From Acinetobacter larvae (lineage in GTDB: Bacteria; Pseudomonadota; Gammaproteobacteria; Pseudomonadales; Moraxellaceae), in contig NZ_CP016895.1 of the NCBI RefSeq assembly GCF_001704115.1, positions 3,472,001 through 3,536,000 on the forward strand: DNA of 64,000 bases, in the 5' to 3' direction. Below, one piece after another: positions 25,931-37,132 of this stretch. Position 1 is the first letter of the stretch, and each line of letters starts with the position of its first letter. The position numbers were made by a program, and so were the translations under genes. The notes under the pieces were generated by a model. The model had not been told where the DNA came from, ran no database searches, and was given only the letters and a program-made list of their open reading frames with translations.

Positions 25931-28666
25931 TTATTCTTCAGGCGGAAGGACTTCAATTTTGAGGGCATGCATCATATCTTTAGCACAAACTTCAGTTTTA
26001 CCTTCTTCATCAGAAATACCTTCAAATATTTGACCATCTTCGGCTGTAATTCGATACTTTAAATTTTTTGCAGGTTCACCATCTGGATAATGCAATATAA
26101 AATGCTCATCATATTGCGCTTTTAGCTCTGGCATTGCTGGTAATTGTGTTGATAGGCTTGCCCCAGCCATCGTTTTAATCTGACCCGCTTTGAGTTCCAT
26201 TAAACCAGGGCAGGCAATTTCAATATTGCCATCTTGGATTTTTATATAGCCACCACCGGATGTCAGTAAAATCCCTTTACCACTTTCTATCCGCACAAAA
26301 TCATTCAGCGCATAAACATGCATCTGTTGTTTAGATGATAATGTCATTGTTCCTTTTTGTGCACTGATATCGATATTGCCTTCACCAGACTTAATCTTTA
26401 TTCCTGCATGTTTTGCAAAAATAGTTATTTTGTCTAACGCTTGAGCAATCCAACTTTTAGCTGAAAAAAATTGTAAATTTCTGGATGTACTCACATCAAC
26501 ATTTTGTTTTGAGCTAAGCTGCATGCTTTCTTTACTATTTAAAATCATTTCAGATTCACTATGCAGCGTCAGTAAAGCATCGCTATTTTCATGCCAGTTT
26601 TCAAATTTCTGATTTAATGTTTGCTGCGCGGTTAAATCCGGTACATCAACATCATGTGCTTCTGCTATTTCTTTAAAATATTGATTACTATCCACATGAA
26701 ATTTTATGTTCTCTTGTGTATTGAAGCGTGCTAACTGTGCCCCTTGCGCATTCGATGCATCTTCAGTGGTAATCAAAATCCCTTTGGGCGCACGGATCCC
26801 ACCCCATGCATCCGTCCTCAACTCAAAGCCTTCGCCACGCCCCTCACTTTCTGCTTGTTCTTTGGGGTGGCTGAGATTGCCTAGATTGAGCTGTGTTGCT
26901 GCATGACTACTGTGCAATTGGGCACTGATTTGCCCCGTGGTATCATCAAAACGTAACTGGTTATAGCCCTCGCCACCCACCTCTTTGGAACGTATACCAC
27001 TGAGTTTTTTGGTATCGGGCAATTGCCCCTTGAGGTCAAACTTGGTCGGCGAACGCTGAGCCTCATGAATACGCCCCGTCACAAAAGGTCGGTCAATATT
27101 GCCATCAAAAAAATCTATCACCACGATTTCATCTTTACGTGGTAAAAAGCGCGCGCCGTAGCCCTCACCTGCCCATGGCGTCAAGACATCAACCCATGCT
27201 GAGTCGGTATCATTGTCATTGCTCCCCGCACCACCATCATGTTGATGATCATCGCTACGGGTAAAGAGAAAGCGAACTTTAATCCTTCCCCATTCATCGA
27301 CATAAATTTCTTCACCATCACTCACCACCTTGGCACGTTGCACATGTGCAGTCGGTCGGTGTAACAGCGGATCGTACGCTGGCACCATATCTATGCTACG
27401 ACGAATCAAATTCAATTGATTGGCTTGGCGTTCTTGCTCACTGTCTTGACTATTTTTCCAATGGCTTAACGTGAGTAATCTTTCAATGTGCTGCTGAATA
27501 TCTTTGGGTAAATTATTTTGATTATAAAAATGCTTGGCGAGAATCAAAAATTCCTTGTCCGAAGCTTGATGGTTTTTTTCTAACTCAGGATGATCCTGTA
27601 ACTGGAACCAATATCCAACTTGACTATCACGCACACTGCTATACGCCGTAAAATATTTTGATTGCAGTGCTTGATATTGATTTAATTGTTTATTCAGTTT
27701 ATCCAGCTGAGTTGACCCTGCGGCAGTCGCTTGATCATGACCATTTAAATCACCAATCCATGCTGGAGAAAGACTCCAAGCCTGCTCTAAACTCAAACTT
27801 TGATTATCATATTGGCTACTGTGTTTATGTGGATTCAATACCGAGCCACTAGCATCATCTTGACTTAAATAATTTGCCTGCCAACGCTGTAAATGAATCG
27901 CAGTCGGTTGTAATTGGCGCTGAGCAATCAGGCTACTGATGCTATCCAATTGCTCGGTCGCATTGGAGCGATGATAGCGTACCACTTGCCGCGTTAAGGC
28001 TTTAAACTGTGCATTGTCATCAATGAGTCTAAGCCTTTGCGGCGCAATCTCAGTATTATGGCTACTTACAATATAATCTGACTCATCCACCAACCAATTT
28101 ATTCCCTCTTCCCGCATGAGTCGCGTGAGGTAGGTATAATCACTTTCATTAGATTGCATTGAAAAAGGGCGGATATCATAATCTTTACTTAAACCACTGC
28201 TATCGAGTTTTAGACTGGATGCAAATAAAGCGCTTTTGCTTTGCCATTCTTTAAAAATAACTTCAATAATCTCTACAGCGCTTTTATTCATAAAAACACG
28301 GCTATTGCGGCGTTTATGCCACAAGCTGGTCGCATCTTCTAAAACCAAACGGTATAGCGTTAAAGCACCATCACTTTGTCCTTGACTAGCACCTGTAATA
28401 ATCCCTGTTGTCCGATATAGCTTTCTACTGTCTGTAACTTGATCGACGGCAACCTGGCAGCCTATAAATTTTTTTAACTCAAGATAGGGATTATTCGATA
28501 AACAAATTAACTCAGCAGAAAGCCCATCATTCACAGCATGATAACCATCGATACGCTGTAACATCACCTGTTGGTTGAGCTCTGCATTAGAAAATTGAAT
28601 ATGAATTGCCCTATTTTGTATGCCCAAACCGAGCTTACTCAATATGGCAGAAATATTATTTATCAC
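25931..28666 (-). CDS. vgrG: Type VI secretion spike protein VgrG with C-terminal TTR-like extension
   Basis: About 911 residues from the GTG at 28666. The reading frame is open 13 codons further, but homologues begin at the INNIS position. The gp27/gp44-like part opens with IQFSNAELNQQVMLQRIDG. The gp5 OB region holds YVDEWGRIKVRF and WAGEGYGARFLPRKDEIVVI. DUF2345 follows with repeated beta residues to about 830. The last about 65 residues (FILHYPDGEPAKNLKYRITA onward) look like a transthyretin-like domain, which in other VgrGs docks a lipase effector. No other T6SS structural gene is in the window, so this is an orphan vgrG island. Confidence 0.93.
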   Translation of the reverse strand: MINNISAILSKLGLGIQNRAIHIQFSNAELNQQVMLQRIDGYHAVNDGLSAELICLSNNPYLELKKFIGCQVAVDQVTDSRKLYRTTGIITGASQGQSDGALTLYRLVLEDATSLWHKRRNSRVFMNKSAVEIIEVIFKEWQSKSALFASSLKLDSSGLSKDYDIRPFSMQSNESDYTYLTRLMREEGINWLVDESDYIVSSHNTEIAPQRLRLIDDNAQFKALTRQVVRYHRSNATEQLDSISSLIAQRQLQPTAIHLQRWQANYLSQDDASGSVLNPHKHSSQYDNQSLSLEQAWSLSPAWIGDLNGHDQATAAGSTQLDKLNKQLNQYQALQSKYFTAYSSVRDSQVGYWFQLQDHPELEKNHQASDKEFLILAKHFYNQNNLPKDIQQHIERLLTLSHWKNSQDSEQERQANQLNLIRRSIDMVPAYDPLLHRPTAHVQRAKVVSDGEEIYVDEWGRIKVRFLFTRSDDHQHDGGAGSNDNDTDSAWVDVLTPWAGEGYGARFLPRKDEIVVIDFFDGNIDRPFVTGRIHEAQRSPTKFDLKGQLPDTKKLSGIRSKEVGGEGYNQLRFDDTTGQISAQLHSSHAATQLNLGNLSHPKEQAESEGRGEGFELRTDAWGGIRAPKGILITTEDASNAQGAQLARFNTQENIKFHVDSNQYFKEIAEAHDVDVPDLTAQQTLNQKFENWHENSDALLTLHSESEMILNSKESMQLSSKQNVDVSTSRNLQFFSAKSWIAQALDKITIFAKHAGIKIKSGEGNIDISAQKGTMTLSSKQQMHVYALNDFVRIESGKGILLTSGGGYIKIQDGNIEIACPGLMELKAGQIKTMAGASLSTQLPAMPELKAQYDEHFILHYPDGEPAKNLKYRITAEDGQIFEGISDEEGKTEVCAKDMMHALKIEVLPPEE

Positions 28667-29271
28667 TGTTATTATGACCTTATTTTGATCAAAAAAGAGT
28701 AGCAAAGATCTCTAAGCTACTCAAACTTTATTTAAATAATGTATTTTAAATAGGTGAAAATTAGAAATTTCTAAAATAGAAAATTCAATAATATATTTAA
28801 TATTATCAATAATTTATATAATAGAATATTTATTTACAATTTTATAACTTAGATCTAACTGTTAAGTGAAATTTAAAATAATCTATCTAATCAACCAAAC
28901 TGAACAATCAAAATAAAATTGACAGATGCTGATAAATTTACAGGGTTAAGCGAATACCATCTTTTCAGCTGATGACCGATCATCATAGACGGGCTAAAAC
29001 TTAAAGTACGCCATAAACCCATTTAAATAGGTTTATGGCGCTTCAATTTTGAGGTATCTATCTCTAAGCTTTAAAATCATTAACAATGCAAATAGCAGTA
29101 GTATTTGCATTGTCTTCAAAATTTCAAGCCATTAATGTTGTGACCAGATCTTTATACCCGCAATATTTTCAGCTTCATAAGTCTTATGCTATATACCTTT
29201 AACATATGCCTTTAGTTTTAAAAATGCAGGTTTTAGCTAATCACAGATATTTCTCTAGATTTTAACTATAC
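28667..29271. other. AT-rich gene-free interval upstream of vgrG
   Basis: About 600 bp, very AT-rich from 28730 to 28870. It has one clear hairpin at 29009-29040 and no gene or insertion sequence. It presumably carries the vgrG promoter, but no strong match was found. Confidence 0.5.
29009..29040 (-). terminator. Strong hairpin, possible terminator of fghA
   Basis: An 11-bp perfect stem, CGCCATAAACC with GGTTTATGGCG, and a 10-base loop. It lacks a clean T run on either strand (TACTTT on the minus side, CTTCAATTTT on the plus side), so termination is only possible. It lies about 230 bp beyond the fghA stop. Confidence 0.4.
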
Positions 29272-30117
29272 TCAATCATCTGCATGCTCTGCGGTCAAAT
29301 ATTGCATATGGAAGCGTATATGTTCTTCAATAAAACTCGCAATAAAATAATAGCTATGATCATAGCCCTCACGCATATTAAGCCTCATCGGATAATCTTG
29401 TTCTCTACAAACATCAACTAAAAGCGTAGATTTTAATTGCTCTTGTAGAAAATTATCGACTGTGCCTTGATCGATTAATATCGGTGTCTGCGCTGTGCAT
29501 GAGGGGATTAATTCAACCGCATCGTATTGAGACCATAAAGCCTGATCATCACCCAAATAAGCGGTAAATGCCTTTTTCCCCCACGGCACTTGGCTCGGTG
29601 CCACAATGGGTGCAAATGCTGAAATACTGGCATAACGTGTCGGATTTCTTAAGCCAATCACCAATGCACCATGCCCTCCCATTGAATGCCCAAAAATACT
29701 TTGTCGACCATTGCTCGGGAAATGGGCATCAATCACAGCGGGTAATTCATGCACAATATAATCATACATCTGGAAGTGCTGTGACCACGGTGCTTGCGTT
29801 GCATTCAAATAAAACCCAGCACCTTGACCCAGATCATAGGCTGCATCATCGGCAACAGTCTCGCCCCGTGGGCTGGTATCTGGTGCCACCAAAATAACCT
29901 TATGCTCAGCAGCATATTTTTGTGCACCAGCCTTGGTGATAAAGTTTTGCTCATTACAGGTCAAACCCGATAACCAATACAATACCGGCATCCGCTCAGC
30001 AGATGCATAAGGTGGGACATAGACTGAAAAATTCATGGCGCATTGTAAAACATCAGATTGATGTTGATAGACCGCCTGCCAGCCATCAAAGCTGCGATGT
30101 TGTTCAATACATTGCAT
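29272..30117 (-). CDS. fghA: S-formylglutathione hydrolase
   Basis: A 281-residue esterase-D family hydrolase that splits S-formylglutathione to formate and glutathione, the second step of glutathione-dependent formaldehyde detoxification. It shows WLSGLTCNEQNFITKAGAQ near residue 50 and the nucleophile motif GHSMGGHGA at about residue 145. The acid is likely in LIDQGTVDNFL and the His in REGYDHSYYFI. The length is typical. It lies 53 bp after the glutathione-dependent dehydrogenase on the same strand and so is probably co-transcribed. Confidence 0.96.
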   Translation of the reverse strand: MQCIEQHRSFDGWQAVYQHQSDVLQCAMNFSVYVPPYASAERMPVLYWLSGLTCNEQNFITKAGAQKYAAEHKVILVAPDTSPRGETVADDAAYDLGQGAGFYLNATQAPWSQHFQMYDYIVHELPAVIDAHFPSNGRQSIFGHSMGGHGALVIGLRNPTRYASISAFAPIVAPSQVPWGKKAFTAYLGDDQALWSQYDAVELIPSCTAQTPILIDQGTVDNFLQEQLKSTLLVDVCREQDYPMRLNMREGYDHSYYFIASFIEEHIRFHMQYLTAEHADD

Positions 30118-30170
30118 AGTTTTTCCTTTTGATCTGCATTGAAGATATAAGCTAGTTCAACGGGATGAAC

Positions 30171-31379
<1,209 letters not shown>

Positions 31380-31386
31380 TCAAATC

Positions 31387-32799
31387 TCAGCGCTTGTCAT
31401 TTTTTTCTACAGCATTTTCTGCCGTTTGCGACAAATATTTATGCGCATTCGGTTTAACCCAAAGGGCATAGGCAATACTCAGCAAGAGTAGCCAAGCAAA
31501 TCCAACATAAATCGCCGGTCGACTATCTTCAAAATAACCAATAATCACAAAAATAAAGACTAAAAAGGCGATCGCAAAAATTGGCGCAATTGGCCAAGCA
31601 ATCATAGGGAATTCTAGTGCTTTAACTTCTGCGGCACTCATCTGACGTCGCATCGCAACATGCGATAGTAAAATCATTAACCACACCCAAACCGTGGCAA
31701 AAGTCGCAATCGAGGCAATAATCAAAAAGACTTGTTCTGGAATGTAGTAGTTTAAAATGACCCCCACCAACAGTACCAAAGCCATTACTACCACAGTCAT
31801 CCACGGCACACCACGTTTGGAAACTTTACTGAAAATTTGTGAAGCTTGCCCCCGATTCGCCATCCCATAAAGCATACGCCCCGCACCAAAAACATCACTA
31901 TTGATGGCAGATACAGCAGCGGTAATCACCACGATATTTAAGATCGTCGCAGCATAACCAATGCCTAAATCTTCAAAGATGCGTACAAAAGGGCTGCCAC
32001 TACTGCCAATTTGATTCCATGGGAAAATGGACATCAATACCAATAAAGTCAGTACATAAAATAATAAGATACGAAAAGGTACCGTATTGATGGCACCTGG
32101 GATAGAACGTTTTGGGTCTTGGCTTTCGCCCGCGGTAATCCCAATGATTTCGATGCCACCGAAGGCAAAAACCACCACGGCAAAACACGCAACAAAACCA
32201 GCAATGCCATTGGGCATAAAGCCTTCATGAATCCATAAGTTTTGTAAACCCGGTTCAAAACCGATGGCATTGCCTTGGAAACCATAGAACATCAAACCAA
32301 AACCGCCAACAATCATTGCCACAATGGCCGTCACTTTCACAATCGACAACCAAAACTCTAGCTCCCCAAAAACTTTGACATGGATCAAGTTAATGGCACC
32401 GAGAAATAATATCAGTGATAAAATCCAAATCCAGCGCGGGACATCGGGATACCAGAATCCCATATAGATCCCAAAGGCGGTTACATCGGCTAAGGCCACA
32501 ATGACCATTTCAAATACATAAGTCCAACCCGTGGTAAAACCAGCCCAAGGACCAATATACTGAGTTGCATAATGACTAAATGAACCTGTAACAGGCTGCC
32601 GTACTGCCATTTCACCTAATGCACGCATCACGATATAAATCGCGATACCTGCAATTACATAGGCCAGCAATACCGATGGCCCTGCCTTTTGAATGGCCGA
32701 CGCCGAGCCATAAAACAACCCAGTACCGATTGCCGAACCTAATGCCAAAAAACGGATATGACGGGTATTTAACCCCCGTTTTAATGTACTTTCGGACAT
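31387..32799 (-). CDS. Amino-acid permease, APC superfamily (AAT family)
   Basis: A 470-residue inner-membrane transporter with 12 predicted helices. The start [20 protein letters not shown] and the first helix [20 protein letters not shown] are diagnostic of the AAT family of proton-coupled amino-acid importers. Further family motifs are [17 protein letters not shown] and [14 protein letters not shown]. It most resembles the ProY/HutT group, but the substrate cannot be read from sequence. It stands alone on the minus strand, with its own terminator and about 230 bp of upstream sequence. Confidence 0.92.
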   Translation of the reverse strand: MSESTLKRGLNTRHIRFLALGSAIGTGLFYGSASAIQKAGPSVLLAYVIAGIAIYIVMRALGEMAVRQPVTGSFSHYATQYIGPWAGFTTGWTYVFEMVIVALADVTAFGIYMGFWYPDVPRWIWILSLILFLGAINLIHVKVFGELEFWLSIVKVTAIVAMIVGGFGLMFYGFQGNAIGFEPGLQNLWIHEGFMPNGIAGFVACFAVVVFAFGGIEIIGITAGESQDPKRSIPGAINTVPFRILLFYVLTLLVLMSIFPWNQIGSSGSPFVRIFEDLGIGYAATILNIVVITAAVSAINSDVFGAGRMLYGMANRGQASQIFSKVSKRGVPWMTVVVMALVLLVGVILNYYIPEQVFLIIASIATFATVWVWLMILLSHVAMRRQMSAAEVKALEFPMIAWPIAPIFAIAFLVFIFVIIGYFEDSRPAIYVGFAWLLLLSIAYALWVKPNAHKYLSQTAENAVEKNDKR

Positions 32800-33029
32800 A
32801 AATATTTCAATCCTTGCCTAAATGAATGATGCCGATCCGACAATTGATTTTTTGCAGCCGACATTTTTACACAGGACTGTAGGCGCAGAAGCAAATTTAT
32901 GCAATCGTTGGATGACTAAAATTTCAAATCAGTCAGTCATTCTGGCGTAGATATTTTCTTAAGATATGCTAGAACAGCAATATTTTTAATGATTTATAGC
33001 ATGAATGTGCGAGAAAAATAGCAGTGACC

Positions 33030-33734
33030 TTATATGTCACGATTGAGAACAAATACCCCCTGTTGATCACGTGCCAATACCATAACGCCATTTTGCCCAG
33101 CATCAAAGCAAAGCTCTATTTGCCACTGACTGGGCTGAAACCAAGCAAAATTGCTCTGATAATGCACATCACCGGCAAGATCGGTAGGTCTCGCCAACTG
33201 CAATAACCAACCCTTAGGACAATAGCTCTGTTGACCCGCAATGTTTAACTGCACATCTTCAGCCAGCTCTAGCACTAAATCATGATGTACAGCAAAAGCA
33301 CGACTTTGTATTCCAGCAATCTTGATCGCTTGCTTAAAGCGCACGCTTTGCAGCCCAAGACGTGGATCATCCTTTAGGCTTTCGAGCGGAAAATCAACGC
33401 TACCATCGCGATTAATCCAACTTCCCTGCGGAATCACGATTTCACCAAAAGTTATATCCTGAGAAAGTTGCTGTATTTGTTGTGCTTGAATCTTGCGCTC
33501 CGCTTGATCTGAGCGATAGTTCTGATACAGCATACTGAGCGATGTACTCACAGCAAGTAACGGTAAAATACTACTTAGAGCTAAAAGGACCAGCACTGTC
33601 CGTTTACGAACATTACTAAAATGTTTATGTCGAGTGTACCAATAGCCGCATAGGGCAAAAAACACAGTAAGATCAAGTAATAGCAATAAAATTACAATAA
33701 AAGCACCAGCGCCAGCACCATATCCCAAGCCCAT
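33030..33734 (-). CDS. Hypothetical membrane protein, 234 residues
   Basis: No family recognised. Two hydrophobic segments lie near the N-terminus (about residues 10-33 and 45-68). A short coiled-coil-like Gln-rich stretch (RKIQAQQIQQLSQ) and a soluble C-terminal domain of about 140 residues with two cysteines, probably periplasmic, follow. The N-terminus is glycine-rich (MGLGYGAGAGA). Protein-like composition and a normal start support a real gene. The upstream side is bounded by the pbpG terminator, so it is likely transcribed alone. Confidence 0.7.
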   Translation of the reverse strand: MGLGYGAGAGAFIVILLLLLDLTVFFALCGYWYTRHKHFSNVRKRTVLVLLALSSILPLLAVSTSLSMLYQNYRSDQAERKIQAQQIQQLSQDITFGEIVIPQGSWINRDGSVDFPLESLKDDPRLGLQSVRFKQAIKIAGIQSRAFAVHHDLVLELAEDVQLNIAGQQSYCPKGWLLQLARPTDLAGDVHYQSNFAWFQPSQWQIELCFDAGQNGVMVLARDQQGVFVLNRDI

Positions 33735-33784
33735 ATTCGTCTTTATAACCTCTGCTTTTATCTATCAGCGAATACGCCCAAATG

Positions 33785-33809
33785 AAAAAGACCCCGACAT
33801 GGGGGTCTT
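33785..33809 (-). terminator. Rho-independent terminator of pbpG
   Basis: AAGACCCC pairs with GGGGTCTT around a 6-base loop, followed on the minus strand by TTTTTC. It lies about 70 bp after the pbpG stop. Confidence 0.8.
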
Positions 33810-33877
33810 CTCAATTTAAGCTGTGCAATAACCTAAACGTTTATATTCAAATATATCAAGTTCACATATTAAGGCGA

Positions 33878-34915
33878 TTAAATACGTTTTGGTAAATTAC
33901 TCACCCAGTTCAATAGATTGGTTGCATCATCATTACGCGCTTGTGTACTACTAGCACCCAATAACACCACAACAGCAGGTCGAGAATTGACTGTAGAGTG
34001 CATCACCACACAACGCCCTGCTTCGTTGATATAACCGGTTTTGGAAATATTGATATTCCAGCCACCATTACGCACCAATGCATTGGTATTATTGGATTTT
34101 AAAACACGGTAACCTAAGTTGAAATCATAATTGGCGGTTGTGGAAAATTGGCGAATTAAACCATATTGCGATGCAGCACTGACTAGAATTCCTAAATCAC
34201 GTGCCGATGAAACATTACGTGGATCTAAGCCTGTTGACTCTGTATAGTGTGTCGCACTCATGCCCAATTGGCGTGCTTTGGCATTCATTGCGGCAACAAA
34301 GGCACTACGACCGCCGGGATATGTACGTGCAAGGACTGCAGCGGCTGGGTTTTCAGATTTCATCAATGCCATTAAGAGCATTTCTGCGCGATTCATAGTA
34401 TCGCCAACTTTTAGAGTTGAGCTCGAGTTTTTACCGCCAGCACCGGCAAAATCAATCGGTTCAAGCGTAATCTTTTCAGACATATTGAGGCGTGCATCTG
34501 CGATGACAACACCGGTCATCAACTTAGTGATCGATGCGATTGGCATAGACGTATTGGTATTTTTACTATAGAGCACTTCACCAGATTGTGCGTCCATCAC
34601 TAAGGCAGCACGGGCATTGACTGAAGGTTGATTATAATAATGATTGGTATCATAGATATGCGCTGCACTAGCAGGCGCATTGCTAACGGTCGTACCATTG
34701 GCACGGCGTACCGATGTGGTAATGGTTGTTGAGCCCTGTGGAGAAATAACGTTATCGTCATTCAACAAAGAATTGGCTGCTTCCGCTGTCCAAGTTGTAT
34801 TATTTTTTGCCACACCACCTGAGTTGATTACAATATCTGCAAAACTCACGGAGCTTAGGCCGAGCAATACAGCAGCGCTCAACACCTGCTTTAAAATTTT
34901 CTTAGATTTTTTCAC
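33878..34915 (-). CDS. pbpG: D-alanyl-D-alanine endopeptidase (PBP7/8 type)
   Basis: A 345-residue S11-family peptidase of the periplasm that trims peptidoglycan cross-links. A Sec signal peptide (about residues 1-26, cleaved after VSFA) is followed by a 60-residue low-complexity region. The penicillin-binding domain then shows SxxK (ASITKLM), SxN (KSENPAA) and KTG (SKTGYINEAGRCVV), all intact. Length is slightly above the E. coli protein because of the linker. It is divergent from the gacA-type regulator. Confidence 0.93.
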   Translation of the reverse strand: MKKSKKILKQVLSAAVLLGLSSVSFADIVINSGGVAKNNTTWTAEAANSLLNDDNVISPQGSTTITTSVRRANGTTVSNAPASAAHIYDTNHYYNQPSVNARAALVMDAQSGEVLYSKNTNTSMPIASITKLMTGVVIADARLNMSEKITLEPIDFAGAGGKNSSSTLKVGDTMNRAEMLLMALMKSENPAAAVLARTYPGGRSAFVAAMNAKARQLGMSATHYTESTGLDPRNVSSARDLGILVSAASQYGLIRQFSTTANYDFNLGYRVLKSNNTNALVRNGGWNINISKTGYINEAGRCVVMHSTVNSRPAVVVLLGASSTQARNDDATNLLNWVSNLPKRI

Positions 34916-35134
34916 GGTAACCTACTCAAGCTTAGTAAGGTATCTAGCAACTTGCTTCTTACCTCAAATATGACTTACATTTACACGATGACGCGGATAA
35001 GATCAATTCACGCAATTGTGCACAACTATTCTTTAAAAATTAGGGATAGAATTGCTCCAATTGTACTGTGTTTGCAAGCTTATTTTGCTTCTTGTAACAA
35101 AATCATGATATTTGGTATACAAAGGAGGGTCAAT

Positions 35135-35770
35135 GTGATTAAAGTCCTGGTAGTCGATGACCACGAATTAGTGCGAACAGGCATATGTCGCATGTTGGAT
35201 GATCAGTCCGACATTCATGTCATTGGCCAAGCTGAATCTGGTGAAGAAGCCATTGCGCTGGTACGCCAACATCAGCCTCAAGTCGTCCTGTTAGATGTCA
35301 ATATGCCCGGCATAGGCGGCGTTGAAACCACTCGACGTTTATTGCAAAGCGCACCTGAAACCAAAGTATTGGCTGTGAGCGGCCTATCCGAAGAACCTTA
35401 TCCATCACTTTTGCTAAAAGCAGGTGCCAAAGGCTATATCACCAAAGGTGCTCCTATTACAGAAATGGTGCGTGCAATCAAAAAAGTGGTCCAAGGTGGC
35501 AAATACTTTAGTGCGGATATTGCAGAACAACTGGCTAGCTCCTACTTAGCCGATACACAAACCTCTCCCTTCGACGCACTCTCGGAACGAGAAATGCAAG
35601 TTGCTATGATGGTAGTAAACTGTATTAGTGCGCAAGAAATTTCCGATAAACTGTTTGTGAGTGTTAAAACAGTCAATACCTATCGCTATCGTATTTTTGA
35701 AAAACTCGGTATCGACAGTGATGTCAAACTCACCCACCTTGCCATGCGTTATGGTCTGATTAAGCCCTAA
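35135..35770 (+). CDS. gacA: LuxR-type response regulator, GacA/UvrY family
   Basis: A 211-residue two-component regulator. The receiver domain has the acidic pair DDHE at the N-terminus and the phosphoacceptor Asp in VVLLDVNMPG (about residue 54), with the conserved Lys in GAKGYITKG. The C-terminal LuxR helix-turn-helix reads LSEREMQVAMMVV, then AQEISDKLFVSVKTVNTYRY. GTG 35135 is chosen as start because AGGAGG precedes it. The frame is open 61 codons upstream but that part is not receiver-like. GacA homologues control secondary metabolism and virulence through small RNAs. The partner kinase is not in the window. Confidence 0.9.
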   Translation: MIKVLVVDDHELVRTGICRMLDDQSDIHVIGQAESGEEAIALVRQHQPQVVLLDVNMPGIGGVETTRRLLQSAPETKVLAVSGLSEEPYPSLLLKAGAKGYITKGAPITEMVRAIKKVVQGGKYFSADIAEQLASSYLADTQTSPFDALSEREMQVAMMVVNCISAQEISDKLFVSVKTVNTYRYRIFEKLGIDSDVKLTHLAMRYGLIKP

Positions 35771-35797
35771 TCTACCTGACGGTCACAGCATCACCCT

Positions 35798-35843
35798 TGC
35801 CAACGGTAGTCTAGTCTCTCCAATAGACCTTACCGTCTTGGCA
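35798..35843. repeat. Long imperfect hairpin between gacA and ctpA
   Basis: Arms TGCCA, ACGGTA and GTCTA on the left pair with TAGAC, TACCGT and TGGCA on the right, with two 2-base bulges on the right side and a 10-base loop: about 16 pairs in total. No T run follows directly. It lies between convergent genes and may act as a structural terminator or be an old repeat element. Confidence 0.5.
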
Positions 35844-35870
35844 GAAGACCCATTATTGTCTTATTTTATT

Positions 35871-35896
35871 TTGAATCTTGAATCTTGAATCTTGAA
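35871..35896. repeat. Short tandem repeat TTGAATC
   Basis: Three perfect copies of the 7-bp unit TTGAATC plus a partial fourth (TTGAA), in the intergenic space 45 bp beyond the stop of ctpA. Confidence 0.8.
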
Positions 35897-35941
35897 GTAT
35901 CTGATCTGCTTAGCTGCTGTGTAATGGGTTAATTCACTCCA

Positions 35942-37120
35942 CTAATCATGTTTTAGCATTTGCTCACTGACATTGAGTAAATAGGTTTCTTCTTTCATTT
36001 CTGCAGGCCAAATATAGTTCTGATTGGGATTAATACCTTGCCCATCAATCATATGACCATTCGGTGTGAAATAATGTGCAACCGTCATCTGAATCGCCGC
36101 ACCATTCGCCAACGGAAAAAGTTTTTGTACCACACCCTTACCATAACTCTTTTCCCCCATCACCCAAGCACGTTTATGCTCTTTCATGGCAGCGGTAAAT
36201 ACTTCAGCAGCTGAGGCAGAACGCCGATTAATCAATAATCCAAGCTTTAAATTGGCAAATTCGCTACTGGGTAAGGCTTGAAACTGTTGATTACCTTCAG
36301 AACGGCTTTTGGTTGAAACAATCACACCTTTATTTAAAAATAGATCTGCGGTTTCAACAGCAGATGATAATAAGCCACCGGGGTTATTTCTTAAATCTAA
36401 GACCACTGCTTTCATGCGCCGCCCTGCATATTCTTCAATGTAGCGCTTGATTTCTGTAGCTGTATCTTGTTGAAAGACTTTTACTTTTAAGACCAAAACC
36501 TGATTCGGTAAAAAGATTGGTTCAATATCGGCAACTTCTAATTTTTTATTTCGGACAATACTTAATACTGGCGTTTCTGGTTTTAGTTGCAATTGTAAAA
36601 CTGAGCCCATAGCACCAAATAAAAGCTCTTTGACGAGTTCTGCATTGAGCCCTTTAAGCTCTTGTGTATCCAATTTATAAATAGGATCACCATTTTTCAG
36701 CCCTAATTTAGCAGCATCAGAATTTTCTTTTAAATCACTAATCATCCATTGCTGGCTATAATGATCAAAAGTTAATTTAAAATCGACAGTGGCAATATCT
36801 GCCTCAGTAAATTGAATCAGTTGTTTATATTCTTCGGGACTTAAATAACGTGAATAGCGGTCTAAACCACTGACTAATCCTTTAATCGCTTGTAAAAATA
36901 ATGCATCGTCAGACTTACTGTCGACATAGTTTTCTTTGACAATGCCATAAATCTGTACAAACTGCTCGATCGACTCGATCGGAATCTCACCCACAGCTTG
37001 TACTTCATCGGCATCTAAGACATCAAAATCGGCTGAGCTCGCCTCAACGGCCCAAGCAGTATGGCCAAGACTTGCAAGCAATCCTGTTAGTACAGCAATA
37101 GATTTCCAAGTTTTGACCAT
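35942..37120 (-). CDS. ctpA: C-terminal processing protease, S41 family
   Basis: A 392-residue periplasmic serine protease. A signal peptide (about 1-24, ending HTAWA) is followed by an N-terminal helical region and a PDZ domain (about 110-190, with AAKLGLKNGDPIYKL). The catalytic domain has LDLRNNPGGLLSSAVE, the nucleophile Ser in RRSASAAEVF and the base Lys in GEKSYGKGVVQ. CtpA/Prc enzymes trim envelope proteins and control peptidoglycan hydrolases. It lies 12 bp after gpmI, a common arrangement in gamma-proteobacteria, so the two are probably co-transcribed. Confidence 0.93.
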   Translation of the reverse strand: MVKTWKSIAVLTGLLASLGHTAWAVEASSADFDVLDADEVQAVGEIPIESIEQFVQIYGIVKENYVDSKSDDALFLQAIKGLVSGLDRYSRYLSPEEYKQLIQFTEADIATVDFKLTFDHYSQQWMISDLKENSDAAKLGLKNGDPIYKLDTQELKGLNAELVKELLFGAMGSVLQLQLKPETPVLSIVRNKKLEVADIEPIFLPNQVLVLKVKVFQQDTATEIKRYIEEYAGRRMKAVVLDLRNNPGGLLSSAVETADLFLNKGVIVSTKSRSEGNQQFQALPSSEFANLKLGLLINRRSASAAEVFTAAMKEHKRAWVMGEKSYGKGVVQKLFPLANGAAIQMTVAHYFTPNGHMIDGQGINPNQNYIWPAEMKEETYLLNVSEQMLKHD

Positions 37121-37132
37121 ATAACCCTCAAA

